Below are positions 7,215-16,143 of a DNA stretch of 64,000 nt, one piece after another. The notes under the pieces were generated by a model. The model was given only the letters and a program-made list of their open reading frames with translations. It was not told the origin of the DNA and searched no databases. The position numbers were made by a program, and so were the translations under genes. Every line of letters starts with the position of its first letter. Position 1 is the first letter of the stretch. The stretch comes from Cohaesibacter gelatinilyticus (GTDB lineage Bacteria > Pseudomonadota > Alphaproteobacteria > Rhizobiales > Cohaesibacteraceae): positions 62,001 to 126,000 of the forward strand of contig NZ_OBEL01000001.1 of NCBI RefSeq assembly GCF_900215605.1, given 5' to 3'.

Positions 7215-10200
7215 TCAGCTTGCCAGCACCCGAGCGTTGGGAAAGGTGATCTCGACCAGAGTGCCATGGTCCTTGGCGCTCACCAGAGAGAATTGTGCTC
7301 GGTTGGCTTCCACCAAGGCTTTGGTCAGAGGAAGCCCCAATCCTGTGCCAGGCCCGCCTTTGCCGGAGGTGGAAGAAACCTGACGGAATGGTTCGAGCGC
7401 AGTTGTAACCTCTTCCTCACTCATCCCGATGCCTGTATCGCGAATGCGCAGGATTACTTCGCCATTTTCTTCGTAGGATGTCGAGATGATGACCTGACCA
7501 CCGGCTGGCGTATATTTCACACCATTGGAAAGCAGATTCAATATGATCTGGCGCAAGGAGCGAGCATCTCCCACCACATCAGGTAGATTGGAGGCGAGCG
7601 AGGTGCGAATTATGATTTGCTCACGATTGGCCTGAGGTTGCATCAAGCCAACGCTTTCCTGAATGAGCGCATTCAGTTCGGTAGCCTGGAAGGACAAATC
7701 CATCTTGCCGGCTTCGACTTTGGAAAGATCGAGCAGATCGTTGATCAGGCTCATTATGTGGCTACCTGACGTGTGAATATCCTTCAGATAATCCTTGTAA
7801 CGCTCATTGCCAATAGCACCGAAACGCTCATCCATCATCACTTCGGAAAAACCGATGATGGCATTGAGAGGTGTACGGATTTCATGGCTGATCTTGGCCA
7901 AGAAGTCGGATTTCTGGCTATTGGCTTTCTCCGCCCGACGTTTTTCGGCCAACAGGTCTTCTTCTGCGCGTTTCCATTGTGCAATATCGCGCACAACCGC
8001 GCAGAAGCGGTTGGTGCCGGGAATGGCCACACGTCCCATGGTCATGAAAAGCGGAATTAAACCACCAGTTGAAACGCGCCCAATCACCTCACGTCCATCA
8101 TTGAGAACGGATGCAACGCCATTGGCCATCAGGCCATCCAGATAATCGATCGCGTCCTTGTGGCTTTCTTCTGCAAGCAAATCAAGGAAGCTTTCTCCCG
8201 CCATCTCGTGGCGATCCACCTCAAACAAAGCTTCCGCAGAATGGTTCATGCGCAAGATACCAGCACGCTCATCAAGCACCACAACACCATCGGTGGCAGT
8301 ATCCAGAATGGCTTCCAATTCGGCAATCTTCTCATCTTCTTCGGATAAGCCTATGCTTGGTGTTTCTGTCTTTGCCTCGCCAAAACAGAGCATGGCTGCG
8401 GCTTCGCCATTCCATTGGATTGAAGAAACCTTGGCTTCAGCAGATAGGGGCACACCATCTTGCTTGCGCAGAGTTGTAAGCCCCTCGGTCTTGGTCAGCC
8501 AGTCCCCGGGACGACCTCCAAACAGGGATTCCATGCCTCCTGCCGCTTCAAAAGCTTCTTGGGTTTCAAAGCCAAGCAATGTCAACGCCTTGTTGTTCGC
8601 ATAAAGAGTAGATTGGTTGGCCGAAACGATAAGTGCGGCAGGAACCTTGTCCAGAATTGCAGCAAGCGCTTCTGAACCTGTATCTGCCTGGGCCAGCTTG
8701 GCAACATCCAGTTTGGTTGGTTTTCCCTTCTCAACAACATCCAGGACTGGTTCGTTTGGTCCACTATCATCATTTAGAGAAGAAGCATGGCTTGCCAAGT
8801 CAATCACATCATGGATCGGATGGCTTTTCGATTGCAGATTATCAGCGAACAAGTCCACCAAATTGTCGTTTTCACCATCAATATCAGTCAGATCAGTCTC
8901 TTGATCTGTTAGCGATACAACATTGGAAGTATCGACTGTTTCTTCCATGATATCAGCTGATTCAACACTATCAAAACCGCCATCATGCGTCATGATTGTG
9001 TCTTCAGATGCTGGCGTGCTCTGGTCTGTCTTTGCATCGTCACCTTGATCAAGTCCTCCAAGAAGCGCCTCAAAGCGCGGACCGGATTTGTTGCGGCGAC
9101 GCATGGCTTCTTTTCCGGCATCTTCCTCGAGACGCGTATCCTCGGACTTGGAGCCATGCAGATGGCGAAATGCAGGGTCCATCGCCAGAATATCGCGGAA
9201 AGCGATGGATGCTGCACTTTTGAGAGCATCATCATCGTTGTTAGTGGCTGCTTCATCCATCTTCTCATGGTCTGAAGGTTCAGATGAGCCTGGGCCCTCA
9301 GTTGCCATGGATGTTTCTACAGCGGCGGCCTCTTCGTTTTCGCTGGATGGTTCGATTTCATTCAATGAGAGATCGGCCTGATCGGAATCAGAAATTTCCA
9401 AGATTTCTATAGGAGCGATAGATGGAGCATCTGCTGTGATCATGTCATCAGTCACATCTGTTGGAGCTTCCAAGAAATCCGTATTATCACCATCTTGCTC
9501 TTCTGACTTCTTCATCGTTTCGAGGTCGGAAGATTGATAGGATGATGCTTCATCCTCAGGAGGAGCAATACTGGTATTGGCCTGTGCACTCGCCAACTCT
9601 CGAGAGAGAGAAGCGTCATCTTCCGATGTTTCGGATGATATCTTTGCTTGCGGGAAAGAAGAATCATCCGTTTCCTGCGAGACATCATCTTGTGCGCCTA
9701 GGTTGTTGCCGGTAGCCACAACACCGATCAATCCAGCGGCTGTTGTGGTCAGCACAGCCTTGTCAGCCAGATCGCCATTGCGATCTTCTTTATCGTCAGA
9801 TGGTGCGACGTTGGCACCAGGCTGATCGTCGACCAGTGACCCATTCTCTTTTTCTCGCAACATTGCCAAACGCGCAGCCTTGCGCGCTTTCTTGCGTTTG
9901 CGCGCTTTTTTCAGTTTCTTGGCTTTGAGTTTCTTTTCTTCCTTGCGCTGCTTTTTCTCCGCCTTCATGCGTTTTTTTTCTGCTTTGCTCAGCTCAAGTT
10001 CTGAATCTGTCCTATCAAGGGGTGCTTCCTGATCCTGTGCCTCATCACCAGCGTCAGCATCATTGGCCTTCGCTGCTTTGTGTTTCTTCTTCTTTTTCTT
10101 GTCTTTCTTCTCAGGCAGGATGTTGGCTTCCGAGCGTTCTTCGGAGGCTTGTTCAGTTGGCTCGTCTGATGTAATGCTTACGTCCATTTCCCCTTGGTCA

Positions 10201-12413
10201 TGAGGCAGGCTAACGCCCAGTGCTGTCGCAGCGCCAGCCGCAGCAAGCAACATGTCATGATTGCCGCTGTCATCGTCTTCCGGGCTTCCCTCGGGCCCTG
10301 GATCAGCGTGAGCTATCAACTCTTCATCCAGCTCTTCAGGGATTTGCTCGCTTTGATTTTGAGGCGCCTCTTCCTCATCAACCAATGCTTCCGCGATCTG
10401 ATCAAAAGCATCCTGTTCACTTTTGCTGAGATGGGACAAATCTTCTTCGTCTGGTTCGAGACCCGGTGCAATGTCACCGTCGCAATCTGTTTCCGTCATG
10501 GAAAGGGTGTCTGGAATGGCAACTTCATTTCCCTCAATTGCATGTTGGGCAGCCATATCGTCATCAAGATCAGTGATCTCATCGTTATCGTAGAGAGCCA
10601 CTTCAGCAACAAAGTCCTCCTCTTCCAACAGATCATGCATGGCGGCGGCAACCTTTTGGGTGGCTTCGTCATCGGGTGGCCCGTCAATCAGGTCTTCCGC
10701 GAAATCGTCACCTGAGACGACCGCCCCTGCTGTTTTGACAGCCAGATCTGCAGCCCTCATCAGATCATCTGACAGAAGCGGATCATCATGGCTCAAAGCT
10801 GATGTGTCATCTTCTTCAACAATGGTCTCTTCGTCCGTATCAGGCGAAACAATTGGCTGAATTGTTGTTGATGAAAATGGTACCGCCAGATGAGTTCTGC
10901 AAATGCCAAAACCCCGAAACCCCTGAAATCCATGAAAGCGACCAAAAACGGGAAGTCCGGTCAGCTCAACCGGAACTGCAACATCACTATCCTGAACAGG
11001 CCAGTTAACGGTCAGACCAGTCCATGTGTCTCTTGCTGCGAAAGCAGTGGAAATTTGCCTGTCTTCATCCATGCCCAGATTTTGTGCCAAATCATCCCAG
11101 CTTTGCCCGACAATGGCTGCATGATCTGGTCCAACGGCATCAGCAAGATCCTTGGAGATGAAAGAGAAACGACCAACTTCATCACTTTCCCAAACGAAGT
11201 GATAAGGCCCACCATCTTTGTCGAATGCAAAGTTGGCCTTGTCAGTTTCCTCTTCATGTGAGGTTTGATTGTTATCTGTGCCGTCATCGTTGTTTTCGCT
11301 GGCCACTTCATCCTTGGAAGGTGCGCTGATGCTTTCCTCCTCAAGGTCTTCAAGGGAAGTAACGATACTGCCGGAATCAGGCTGTGTGTCATCGGTGAAG
11401 GATGGATTGGAAAATGAAATTTGAGAGCCAGCAGCAAAAGGCAGCGTCACAATATTGGATGATGTTTCCCTGGAGTGCGGACCGGAAGATTTTTTGCCAT
11501 CCCTGTGTGCACTCTCAAGTGTGTTATCTGCTTCGCCATCTTGAGCAAAAGAGACAGTATCCATATGATCCAGCATTGAAGGTTGATCAGCTTTGCTCTC
11601 CAAAGTTTTTTTGACTTCGTGAGCTGACATGTCAAAGATGTCTGCTTCACGAGCCATGACTTCATCGCTGATATAGGGGCCGCTGGTATCGTCTTCTTCA
11701 AGTGCGCTGAAATCCACCTCGTCGATGGTGTCGTCATCCTGATTGGCTACGATCAGCAAATAGCGGGCGTCGAGACCACTTCCTACTCGTGCTACACCAC
11801 CTATTCGTTGAGGGTTTTCTTCCTTCAAGGCATCAATTGCAAGGCCTGTCGGTTCATCAGAACCGCTCAGAAGAGCATCGATATCTTCAGAGAAATCTAC
11901 CAGACTTTCAAATCCGGAAGAGGCCGCCAAGACTCTGCTATCTCCATCCATAATTGCTGATAACACGGATGTATGCGGGCTCAATGCCTCTACCAGACGG
12001 GATGCAGATTGTTCTTCGTCAAGCTTTGGCAAGTCCGCATCTGTTGCCAAGACCAGAACCATGCTCTCACCTTCCACTTCAAGGCGCTTGCAAAGGCAAG
12101 TGGTCGTGACGGCGCTAACGCCAAGGAAAAACCGCAAGCGATCCAGAAGTGGCGCGTTGAGGCGTGAATTTAGAGCAAGGCGGGCCAGATGACGGCGGGC
12201 AGGGTGAACATCGCCAAAGGTGCGATCCAGCAATGCCTGCATATCCCGTTCCTGAAAGAATGCCAGTCCTGCAGCATTGGACCAGATAATCCGATTGCCT
12301 TCATGATTCCACACCCAGGCCGGACGAGGATCGAGCAGAACCGCACCAATTGCTGGATGAGCTGTCAGTGCCAAAAAAGGCATGATATGGGAGGCCGTGG
12401 TAACTTCAGGCAT
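7215..12413 (-). CDS. very large PAS-domain sensor histidine kinase, PdhS/PleC/DivJ type
   Basis: A 1732-residue soluble hybrid of PAS domains and a histidine kinase. An N-terminal PAS-like region (about 1-130) matches the style of PdhS-family kinases, which phosphorylate DivK and control cell polarity and division in Hyphomicrobiales. Another PAS-like segment lies near 400-510. Residues about 530-1230 are a low-complexity, strongly acidic linker interrupted by a Lys/Arg-rich block at about 768-853. Two PAS domains (about 1240-1345 and 1355-1475) precede the kinase. The H-box SHEIRTPLNAIIGFSEVM carries His1510, with N-box (NLLSNGVKYTP), G1 (DTGIGMSEEE) and G2 (GTGLGLPLTKALV) intact, so it should be active. 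No membrane segment is seen. The family is well supported; orthology to pdhS itself is inferred. Confidence 0.85.
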   Translation of the reverse strand: MPEVTTASHIMPFLALTAHPAIGAVLLDPRPAWVWNHEGNRIIWSNAAGLAFFQERDMQALLDRTFGDVHPARRHLARLALNSRLNAPLLDRLRFFLGVSAVTTTCLCKRLEVEGESMVLVLATDADLPKLDEEQSASRLVEALSPHTSVLSAIMDGDSRVLAASSGFESLVDFSEDIDALLSGSDEPTGLAIDALKEENPQRIGGVARVGSGLDARYLLIVANQDDDTIDEVDFSALEEDDTSGPYISDEVMAREADIFDMSAHEVKKTLESKADQPSMLDHMDTVSFAQDGEADNTLESAHRDGKKSSGPHSRETSSNIVTLPFAAGSQISFSNPSFTDDTQPDSGSIVTSLEDLEEESISAPSKDEVASENNDDGTDNNQTSHEEETDKANFAFDKDGGPYHFVWESDEVGRFSFISKDLADAVGPDHAAIVGQSWDDLAQNLGMDEDRQISTAFAARDTWTGLTVNWPVQDSDVAVPVELTGLPVFGRFHGFQGFRGFGICRTHLAVPFSSTTIQPIVSPDTDEETIVEEDDTSALSHDDPLLSDDLMRAADLAVKTAGAVVSGDDFAEDLIDGPPDDEATQKVAAAMHDLLEEEDFVAEVALYDNDEITDLDDDMAAQHAIEGNEVAIPDTLSMTETDCDGDIAPGLEPDEEDLSHLSKSEQDAFDQIAEALVDEEEAPQNQSEQIPEELDEELIAHADPGPEGSPEDDDSGNHDMLLAAAGAATALGVSLPHDQGEMDVSITSDEPTEQASEERSEANILPEKKDKKKKKKHKAAKANDADAGDEAQDQEAPLDRTDSELELSKAEKKRMKAEKKQRKEEKKLKAKKLKKARKRKKARKAARLAMLREKENGSLVDDQPGANVAPSDDKEDRNGDLADKAVLTTTAAGLIGVVATGNNLGAQDDVSQETDDSSFPQAKISSETSEDDASLSRELASAQANTSIAPPEDEASSYQSSDLETMKKSEEQDGDNTDFLEAPTDVTDDMITADAPSIAPIEILEISDSDQADLSLNEIEPSSENEEAAAVETSMATEGPGSSEPSDHEKMDEAATNNDDDALKSAASIAFRDILAMDPAFRHLHGSKSEDTRLEEDAGKEAMRRRNKSGPRFEALLGGLDQGDDAKTDQSTPASEDTIMTHDGGFDSVESADIMEETVDTSNVVSLTDQETDLTDIDGENDNLVDLFADNLQSKSHPIHDVIDLASHASSLNDDSGPNEPVLDVVEKGKPTKLDVAKLAQADTGSEALAAILDKVPAALIVSANQSTLYANNKALTLLGFETQEAFEAAGGMESLFGGRPGDWLTKTEGLTTLRKQDGVPLSAEAKVSSIQWNGEAAAMLCFGEAKTETPSIGLSEEDEKIAELEAILDTATDGVVVLDERAGILRMNHSAEALFEVDRHEMAGESFLDLLAEESHKDAIDYLDGLMANGVASVLNDGREVIGRVSTGGLIPLFMTMGRVAIPGTNRFCAVVRDIAQWKRAEEDLLAEKRRAEKANSQKSDFLAKISHEIRTPLNAIIGFSEVMMDERFGAIGNERYKDYLKDIHTSGSHIMSLINDLLDLSKVEAGKMDLSFQATELNALIQESVGLMQPQANREQIIIRTSLASNLPDVVGDARSLRQIILNLLSNGVKYTPAGGQVIISTSYEENGEVILRIRDTGIGMSEEEVTTALEPFRQVSSTSGKGGPGTGLGLPLTKALVEANRAQFSLVSAKDHGTLVEITFPNARVLAS

Positions 12414-12740
12414 GATTTCCCCTTTGATCCGGTCTTGGTCGTCTCGTCATTTATCGAAGTAGCAGCAACCGCTCTGTTGGCAGAATAGGCAGAACCACGA
12501 TTCTTTGTTTGCATCCGGCTTTGTGATTAGCTCTTAAACCGGGCGAACAGATTGGACCAGTCAATGGCAAAGCCAATCCAACAAGTCCTTAACAGTCTGT
12601 TAATACCGGTTTATGACCCGCAAATCCATATCTAGCCGTCCAACAGCGGCGGAAATGCATGCTCTTGGTTAATGTTCCAGCTTAATAATGATGACTTTGG
12701 TTCTTTTCCGACACGGGTTATTTTTTTGGAATTTTGTATG
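12414..12740. other. non-coding stretch upstream of the divergent kinase and phasin genes
   Basis: No credible gene is seen here. The stretch must hold the kinase promoter on its left side. It contains T-rich runs near 12720 but no clear terminator or RNA structure. Confidence 0.5.
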
Positions 12741-12881
12741 TTGCAGTGCAAAATAATTCGCCAATAAACGAAAGTCTCAAGTTGTTTCACGTGTTTGCCA
12801 TAAAGGCAGGTTATCTAGTTTTTCGCGCATGCGGAAATAATTATTGCAATGCACAAATTGTCGTGCTATGGTGCGATGCAC
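12741..12881 (+). promoter_or_regulatory. three TGC-N3-GCA palindromes, probable PhaR operators of the phasin gene
   Basis: TTGCAGTGCAA (12741-12751), TTGCAATGCAC (12844-12854) and GTGCGATGCAC (12871-12881) all fit TGCNNNGCA, and the first and third are perfect palindromes around the central base(s). PhaR, which represses phasin genes when polyhydroxyalkanoate granules are absent, binds TGC/GCA dyads in several alphaproteobacteria. Their place 44-184 bases before the phasin start supports this role by inference. Confidence 0.55.
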
Positions 12882-12924
12882 AATGAGAGTTTCGGTGCCA
12901 TATATTTGGCCAGGAGATATGACG

Positions 12925-13302
12925 ATGATGAAGACCCCAGAAGCATTTGAAGTACCAACCCAGGTTCGTGACATGGCTGAAAAAGGCGTTGAGCAAGCTC
13001 GTAAGGCATTCGACGAGTTCGTCGTTGCTGCCAACGATGCTGCCGCCAAAGTTGAAGGTTCTGCCGAAACCATGCGCAATGGTGCCGCCGACCTCAACAA
13101 AAAAGCTTTGTCTGCTACCGAAGAAAGCGTAAATGCTTCTTTCGATCTGGCTACCAAGCTGGTCAAGGCAAAAGACTTGAATGAAGCCATGGAACTGCAG
13201 ACTGCTTACGTTCAGTCTCAGATGCAGCGCTTCGGTGAAGTTGCTCGCGAAATGGGCGAAGCTGCTACCAAAGCAGCCGCTGACGCGACCGCAAAAAAAT
13301 AA
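12925..13302 (+). CDS. phasin-family protein, short form
   Basis: A 125-residue amphipathic helical protein of the phasin family, which coats polyhydroxyalkanoate granules. The PTQVRDMAEKGVEQARKA opening and the later AMELQTAYVQSQMQRF segment are family hallmarks, and the C-terminus is Ala/Lys rich. AGGAG at 12912-12916 is too close to the first ATG (12919) and well spaced (8 bases) for the ATG at 12925, which I chose. It is clearly paralogous to the second phasin 268 bases downstream, sharing VRDMAEKGV, LNKKAL and ELQT. Some phasin-like proteins occur without PHA storage, so granule binding is inferred. Confidence 0.88.
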   Translation: MMKTPEAFEVPTQVRDMAEKGVEQARKAFDEFVVAANDAAAKVEGSAETMRNGAADLNKKALSATEESVNASFDLATKLVKAKDLNEAMELQTAYVQSQMQRFGEVAREMGEAATKAAADATAKK

Positions 13303-13346
13303 TTTCGGCAGGTTTGCTGAAAGATCCTTCTGGATCAATTTGCTCA

Positions 13347-13378
13347 TTTGTGCGGCGCGATAGGATGCGGCGCACAAA
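13347..13378. other. intergenic hairpin after the first phasin
   Basis: A 12-bp stem with one mismatch (TTTGTGCGGCGC against GCGGCGCACAAA) and an 8-base loop lies 45 bases after the phasin stop. No T tract follows, so it is either a weak terminator or an mRNA-stabilising 3' structure. A smaller hairpin (GATCC-TTCT-GGATC) precedes it at 13323-13336. Confidence 0.5.
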
Positions 13379-13570
13379 CTCCACAAAGATAGAGAATTTC
13401 CTCTGGTTTTGCTGCGAGGGGATCAGAACACCAAGAATAAGGCGGTCTGATCTTTACGGATTTGGGTGAGCGTATCTCGCGCAATGCAAGAGCCAGGTCA
13501 AAGCAATCACCACTATAGTGTGGGCTGCATTGTCTTTGAACGAAACAAGTTGCATTACAAGGATAGTGAA

Positions 13571-14122
13571 ATGACCACTGCTAAAGCTCCTGCTGCAAAG
13601 AAAGCTGCACCAAAAACCGCTGCCAAAGCTGCACCAAAAGCGCCTGCTGCAAAAAAGGAAGAAGTTGCGAAAGACATCTTCGCAATGCCGTCTTTTGAAT
13701 TGCCGAATATGGATCTGTCCACTCAGATGATGCCGGAAATGGTTCGTGATATGGCGGAAAAAGGTGTTGCTAAGGCTCGTGAGAATTATGCTTCCGTACG
13801 TGCCGCTGCCGAAGAACAGAATGCAGCTGTTGAGAAAAGTCTGGATACCGCTCGCGAAGCTGGCATGGAACTGAATAAAAAGGCTTTGGATGCTGCTCAG
13901 GCTAATGTTGAAGCTGGTTTCAACTTCTTTCGTGACATCCTGAGCGTGAAGAGCGTTGGTGATGCTATTGAACTGCAGACCTCTTTTGCTCGTTCCCAAT
14001 TTGATGCCGTCTCGGCTCAGACCAAAGATTTTCAGGAAACCGTAAATAAGGGTGCCCAGGAAATTGCAGCTCCTGTTCAGGAAGCCATCAATAAGAATCT
14101 GGACGCAATCAAAGCCGCTTAA
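13571..14122 (+). CDS. phasin-family protein, long form
   Basis: A 183-residue phasin. Its first 30 or so residues are an Ala/Lys/Pro-rich tail (AAKKAAPKTAAKAAPKAPAA) of the kind that may bind DNA or granules. The phasin core starts near residue 55 (PEMVRDMAEKGVAKARENY) and ends in helical ELQTSFARSQFDAVSAQTKD. ATG 13571 has AAGGA at 13559-13563; the frame remains open upstream to 13466 but without a ribosome site. It is a paralogue of the preceding phasin and ends at a strong terminator. A single CGCAATGCA near 13480 is close to the TGCN3GCA motif found before the first phasin. Confidence 0.9.
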   Translation: MTTAKAPAAKKAAPKTAAKAAPKAPAAKKEEVAKDIFAMPSFELPNMDLSTQMMPEMVRDMAEKGVAKARENYASVRAAAEEQNAAVEKSLDTAREAGMELNKKALDAAQANVEAGFNFFRDILSVKSVGDAIELQTSFARSQFDAVSAQTKDFQETVNKGAQEIAAPVQEAINKNLDAIKAA

Positions 14123-14144
14123 GCGCTTGATAATGCCCAACCAA

Positions 14145-14180
14145 GAAGGCCCGCAATCCTCCCACGCGGGCCTTTTTCTT
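14145..14180 (+). terminator. rho-independent terminator of the second phasin
   Basis: AGGCCCGC (14147-14154) pairs with GCGGGCCT (14166-14173) around an 11-base loop and is followed by TTTTTCTT. It starts about 23 bases after the phasin stop. Confidence 0.88.
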
Positions 14181-14305
14181 GTTATGAGTAATTCGGAAAA
14201 AACCTCACCGTTGCAGTGAGGATAGTTTGGACAATCTGTGGGAATAACGCACTCCGCTCTTGCAATTTGTCCCAAGCCCGCCTAATAAACAGCCCACATT
14301 GGTAT

Positions 14306-14382
14306 GCAGTCGTAGCTCAGTTGGTTAGAGCGTCGGATTGTGGCTCCGAAGGTCGGTGGTTCGAATCCACTCGACTGTACCA
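14306..14382 (+). tRNA. tRNA-His (GTG)
   Basis: A full cloverleaf can be drawn: acceptor GCAGTCG/CGACTGT, D-arm GCTC...GAGC, anticodon stem TCGGA/TCCGA with loop TTGTGGC (anticodon GTG), T-arm GGTGG-TTCGAAT-CCACT, then A73 and an encoded CCA. There is no extra 5' G and the discriminator is A73 instead of the usual C73, a signature of alphaproteobacterial tRNA-His. Confidence 0.97.
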
Positions 14383-14569
14383 TTTTTCCCTTTCCAAATC
14401 GCCGCACAAGACTTTTCTGTCCATATGGAAGGAAAAGTCCATTGCATTTGTCCTTACATCATTATCGCTCCGAAGTAGATTTATGCTGGATAATCTTGTT
14501 CCAGCCAATGGTTCGATCGACGAGATGCTTCATCGCAAACAGGATATGCAGAATTAATGGTTTCTGGGC

Positions 14570-14782
14570 CTAGGCCGCTTCGGAAGTGGGGACTGCCAGA
14601 GCGGCAGTAGAAGCGTTGGTCGCCGAATATAATTGCGCCAGCAAATCCAGATCTACAATATATCGATCAAGCAAATCTGCAATGATATCTTTGGGTTGGC
14701 CGTTTTGCTCGCTAAGAGCTTGCAAGGCAATGCGCAAATCGGATTCACTCAATATATGAGGGCGTACTGGTTTTGTTTGCAT
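14570..14782 (-). CDS. small hypothetical protein
   Basis: A 70-residue open frame with a soluble, helix-rich composition (ESDLRIALQALSEQNGQ, then DIIADLLDRYIVDLDLLAQL) and an Ala/Thr tail. ATG 14782 is preceded on the minus strand by AGGGGG about 9 bases away; the frame could also start at the TTG just before it. No family is recognised. It lies alone between tRNA-His and an AT-rich gap. Composition and ribosome site make it more likely real than not. Confidence 0.55.
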   Translation of the reverse strand: MQTKPVRPHILSESDLRIALQALSEQNGQPKDIIADLLDRYIVDLDLLAQLYSATNASTAALAVPTSEAA

Positions 14783-14785
14783 CAA

Positions 14786-15219
14786 TCTGACCCCCTATGA
14801 ATACGTACCTGTCGTCATTAATAAACTATTAACAAACATAGTTAATAAAAAGTTAATGGCCTGAAAACGTGTTTATTTATAGGCAACCGTCAGGATGACA
14901 GTAAATCTGTTTTGATGAGTTTGTTTGTCTGGCGAGCAGTGTTCGGATTTTGGATTTCAATACTTGAATGGAAACGTGGAATTCATTTGAAGCAGTATTG
15001 TTCCCCCTCTTTGGTATAAAATCTGTTCTTGATCCTTGCGAGATGGCTGAACATGGCTGTGGGAACTTCGAATTTGTCGAGGTCTACAGCTGCGTTTCAG
15101 GTATGAGAGGCGAAACCTGTCTGTTCATGCTTGAGACAAGGGAAACACATAAATCAGGGCTTCGCCATAACAAGGGCCATGCCGACATCTCCCCAAGGGC
15201 CTGAGAAGCTGGATGCTGA
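14786..15219. other. AT-rich intergenic stretch, nothing assigned
   Basis: This stretch contains repeated TTAATAAA/GTTAATAAAAAGTTAAT tracts around 14815-14860, which are probably promoter-like or low-complexity DNA. A 78-codon open frame at 14968-15204 has an unconvincing composition. I see no terminator or RNA gene. Confidence 0.4.
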
Positions 15220-15903
15220 TCAGTCCAGATAAGTGTCATAATCGGAGACAAGAAGATGTGTCGGTGCTTCATCTTCTTCAACTTTGGCAAATCGGCCAAT
15301 CTCCATTTCAAAATCGTTGTCTGTCTTGTCGTCATTGACAGTCGAGACCTCACCAATAAGTACATCGCCACCTTCACCCCAAAAGGCATGCCAGACGCCA
15401 GGAAGCAGGGTCACGCTTTCTCCCGGATCAAGCGCGAGATGGCCTCCGGCGGGCAACGTGATCATGCGTCCGTCCACCGGCACCGCAATGTCGCTGGTGC
15501 GATCAATGGATCCGTCATCTCTACCGGCATAAAGCTCCAAAACCAGCTTGGCACCGCCGCGATTGATAATGTCTTCGGCTTTCAGAAAATGTCGATGCAT
15601 TGGGCTTAGCTGATTTTTGCGGCTAACCAGTAATTTTTCGGCATAGAGCATGCCGCGACCTTTGCTGAGATCGCCCAAAAGACCATTGCGAACAGTGAAG
15701 AGGAGTAAACCGAGCTCATCGAACTTTTCTTCTCCATAGTCGGTGATGTCCCAGCCCATGGCCCGCTCTTTGAGTGTGGGCGAATACTCACTTCGTTTCA
15801 ACTCATCTGGAGATAGATACGCAAAGGGAGGCAATTGATATCCAAAAGAACGAATGAAGGCGTCACCTTTACGCAGGATTTCATTGATGTGGGATCTTTT
15901 CAT
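15220..15903 (-). CDS. D-lyxose/D-mannose ketol-isomerase-like cupin
   Basis: A 227-residue protein of the D-lyxose isomerase family (single cupin), which interconverts D-lyxose and D-xylulose or D-mannose and D-fructose with a divalent metal. Cupin metal ligands are visible in SPMHRHFLKAEDI (His-x-His then Glu) and LLPGVWHAFWGEGGD (His). No signal peptide is present, so it is cytoplasmic. It is divergent from a FadR-type GntR regulator that leads a sugar ABC importer operon, and the gap between them holds three matching palindromes. The two transcripts are therefore probably co-regulated and serve one sugar. Substrate identity within the family is uncertain. Confidence 0.82.
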   Translation of the reverse strand: MKRSHINEILRKGDAFIRSFGYQLPPFAYLSPDELKRSEYSPTLKERAMGWDITDYGEEKFDELGLLLFTVRNGLLGDLSKGRGMLYAEKLLVSRKNQLSPMHRHFLKAEDIINRGGAKLVLELYAGRDDGSIDRTSDIAVPVDGRMITLPAGGHLALDPGESVTLLPGVWHAFWGEGGDVLIGEVSTVNDDKTDNDFEMEIGRFAKVEEDEAPTHLLVSDYDTYLD

Positions 15904-16003
15904 GATTGTTTACTGCCTTTTGTTGATCTGCATTTTGGGAATTGAGACACCGAAATGTCTGGATGTCGATTGGGTGGCTGTAATTTCCTCAAAACATGAT
16001 ATT

Positions 16004-16118
16004 TTGTCAGACATTCAATTCTTTTAATTATCGAAGGTTTAGAACTGGGCCTATAAAATAGCGTTGAAAATCAATATTGTAAACATTGTCTGACAAAGTT
16101 CTTTACATTGTCAGACAA
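16004..16118. promoter_or_regulatory. three TTGTC(A/T)GACAA operators of the GntR regulator
   Basis: TTGTCAGACAT (16004-16014), TTGTCTGACAA (16086-16096) and TTGTCAGACAA (16108-16118) lie between the divergent isomerase and regulator genes. They fit the TNGT-N3-ACNA pattern used by FadR-subfamily GntR proteins. The last two are 22 bp apart and abut the regulator start, which suggests autoregulation; the first sits nearer the isomerase promoter. Confidence 0.75.
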
Positions 16119-16143
16119 TAAAGGCATGTTAGGCAGGTGTCAG

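Noticed and set aside
12777-13386. Two minus-strand open frames opposite the first phasin
   Set aside because: They are antisense shadows with composition set by the phasin codons and no ribosome sites.
14968-15204. 78-codon plus-strand open frame
   Set aside because: The composition is unusual (several Cys, Met and Phe), there is no ribosome site, and no family resemblance is seen.
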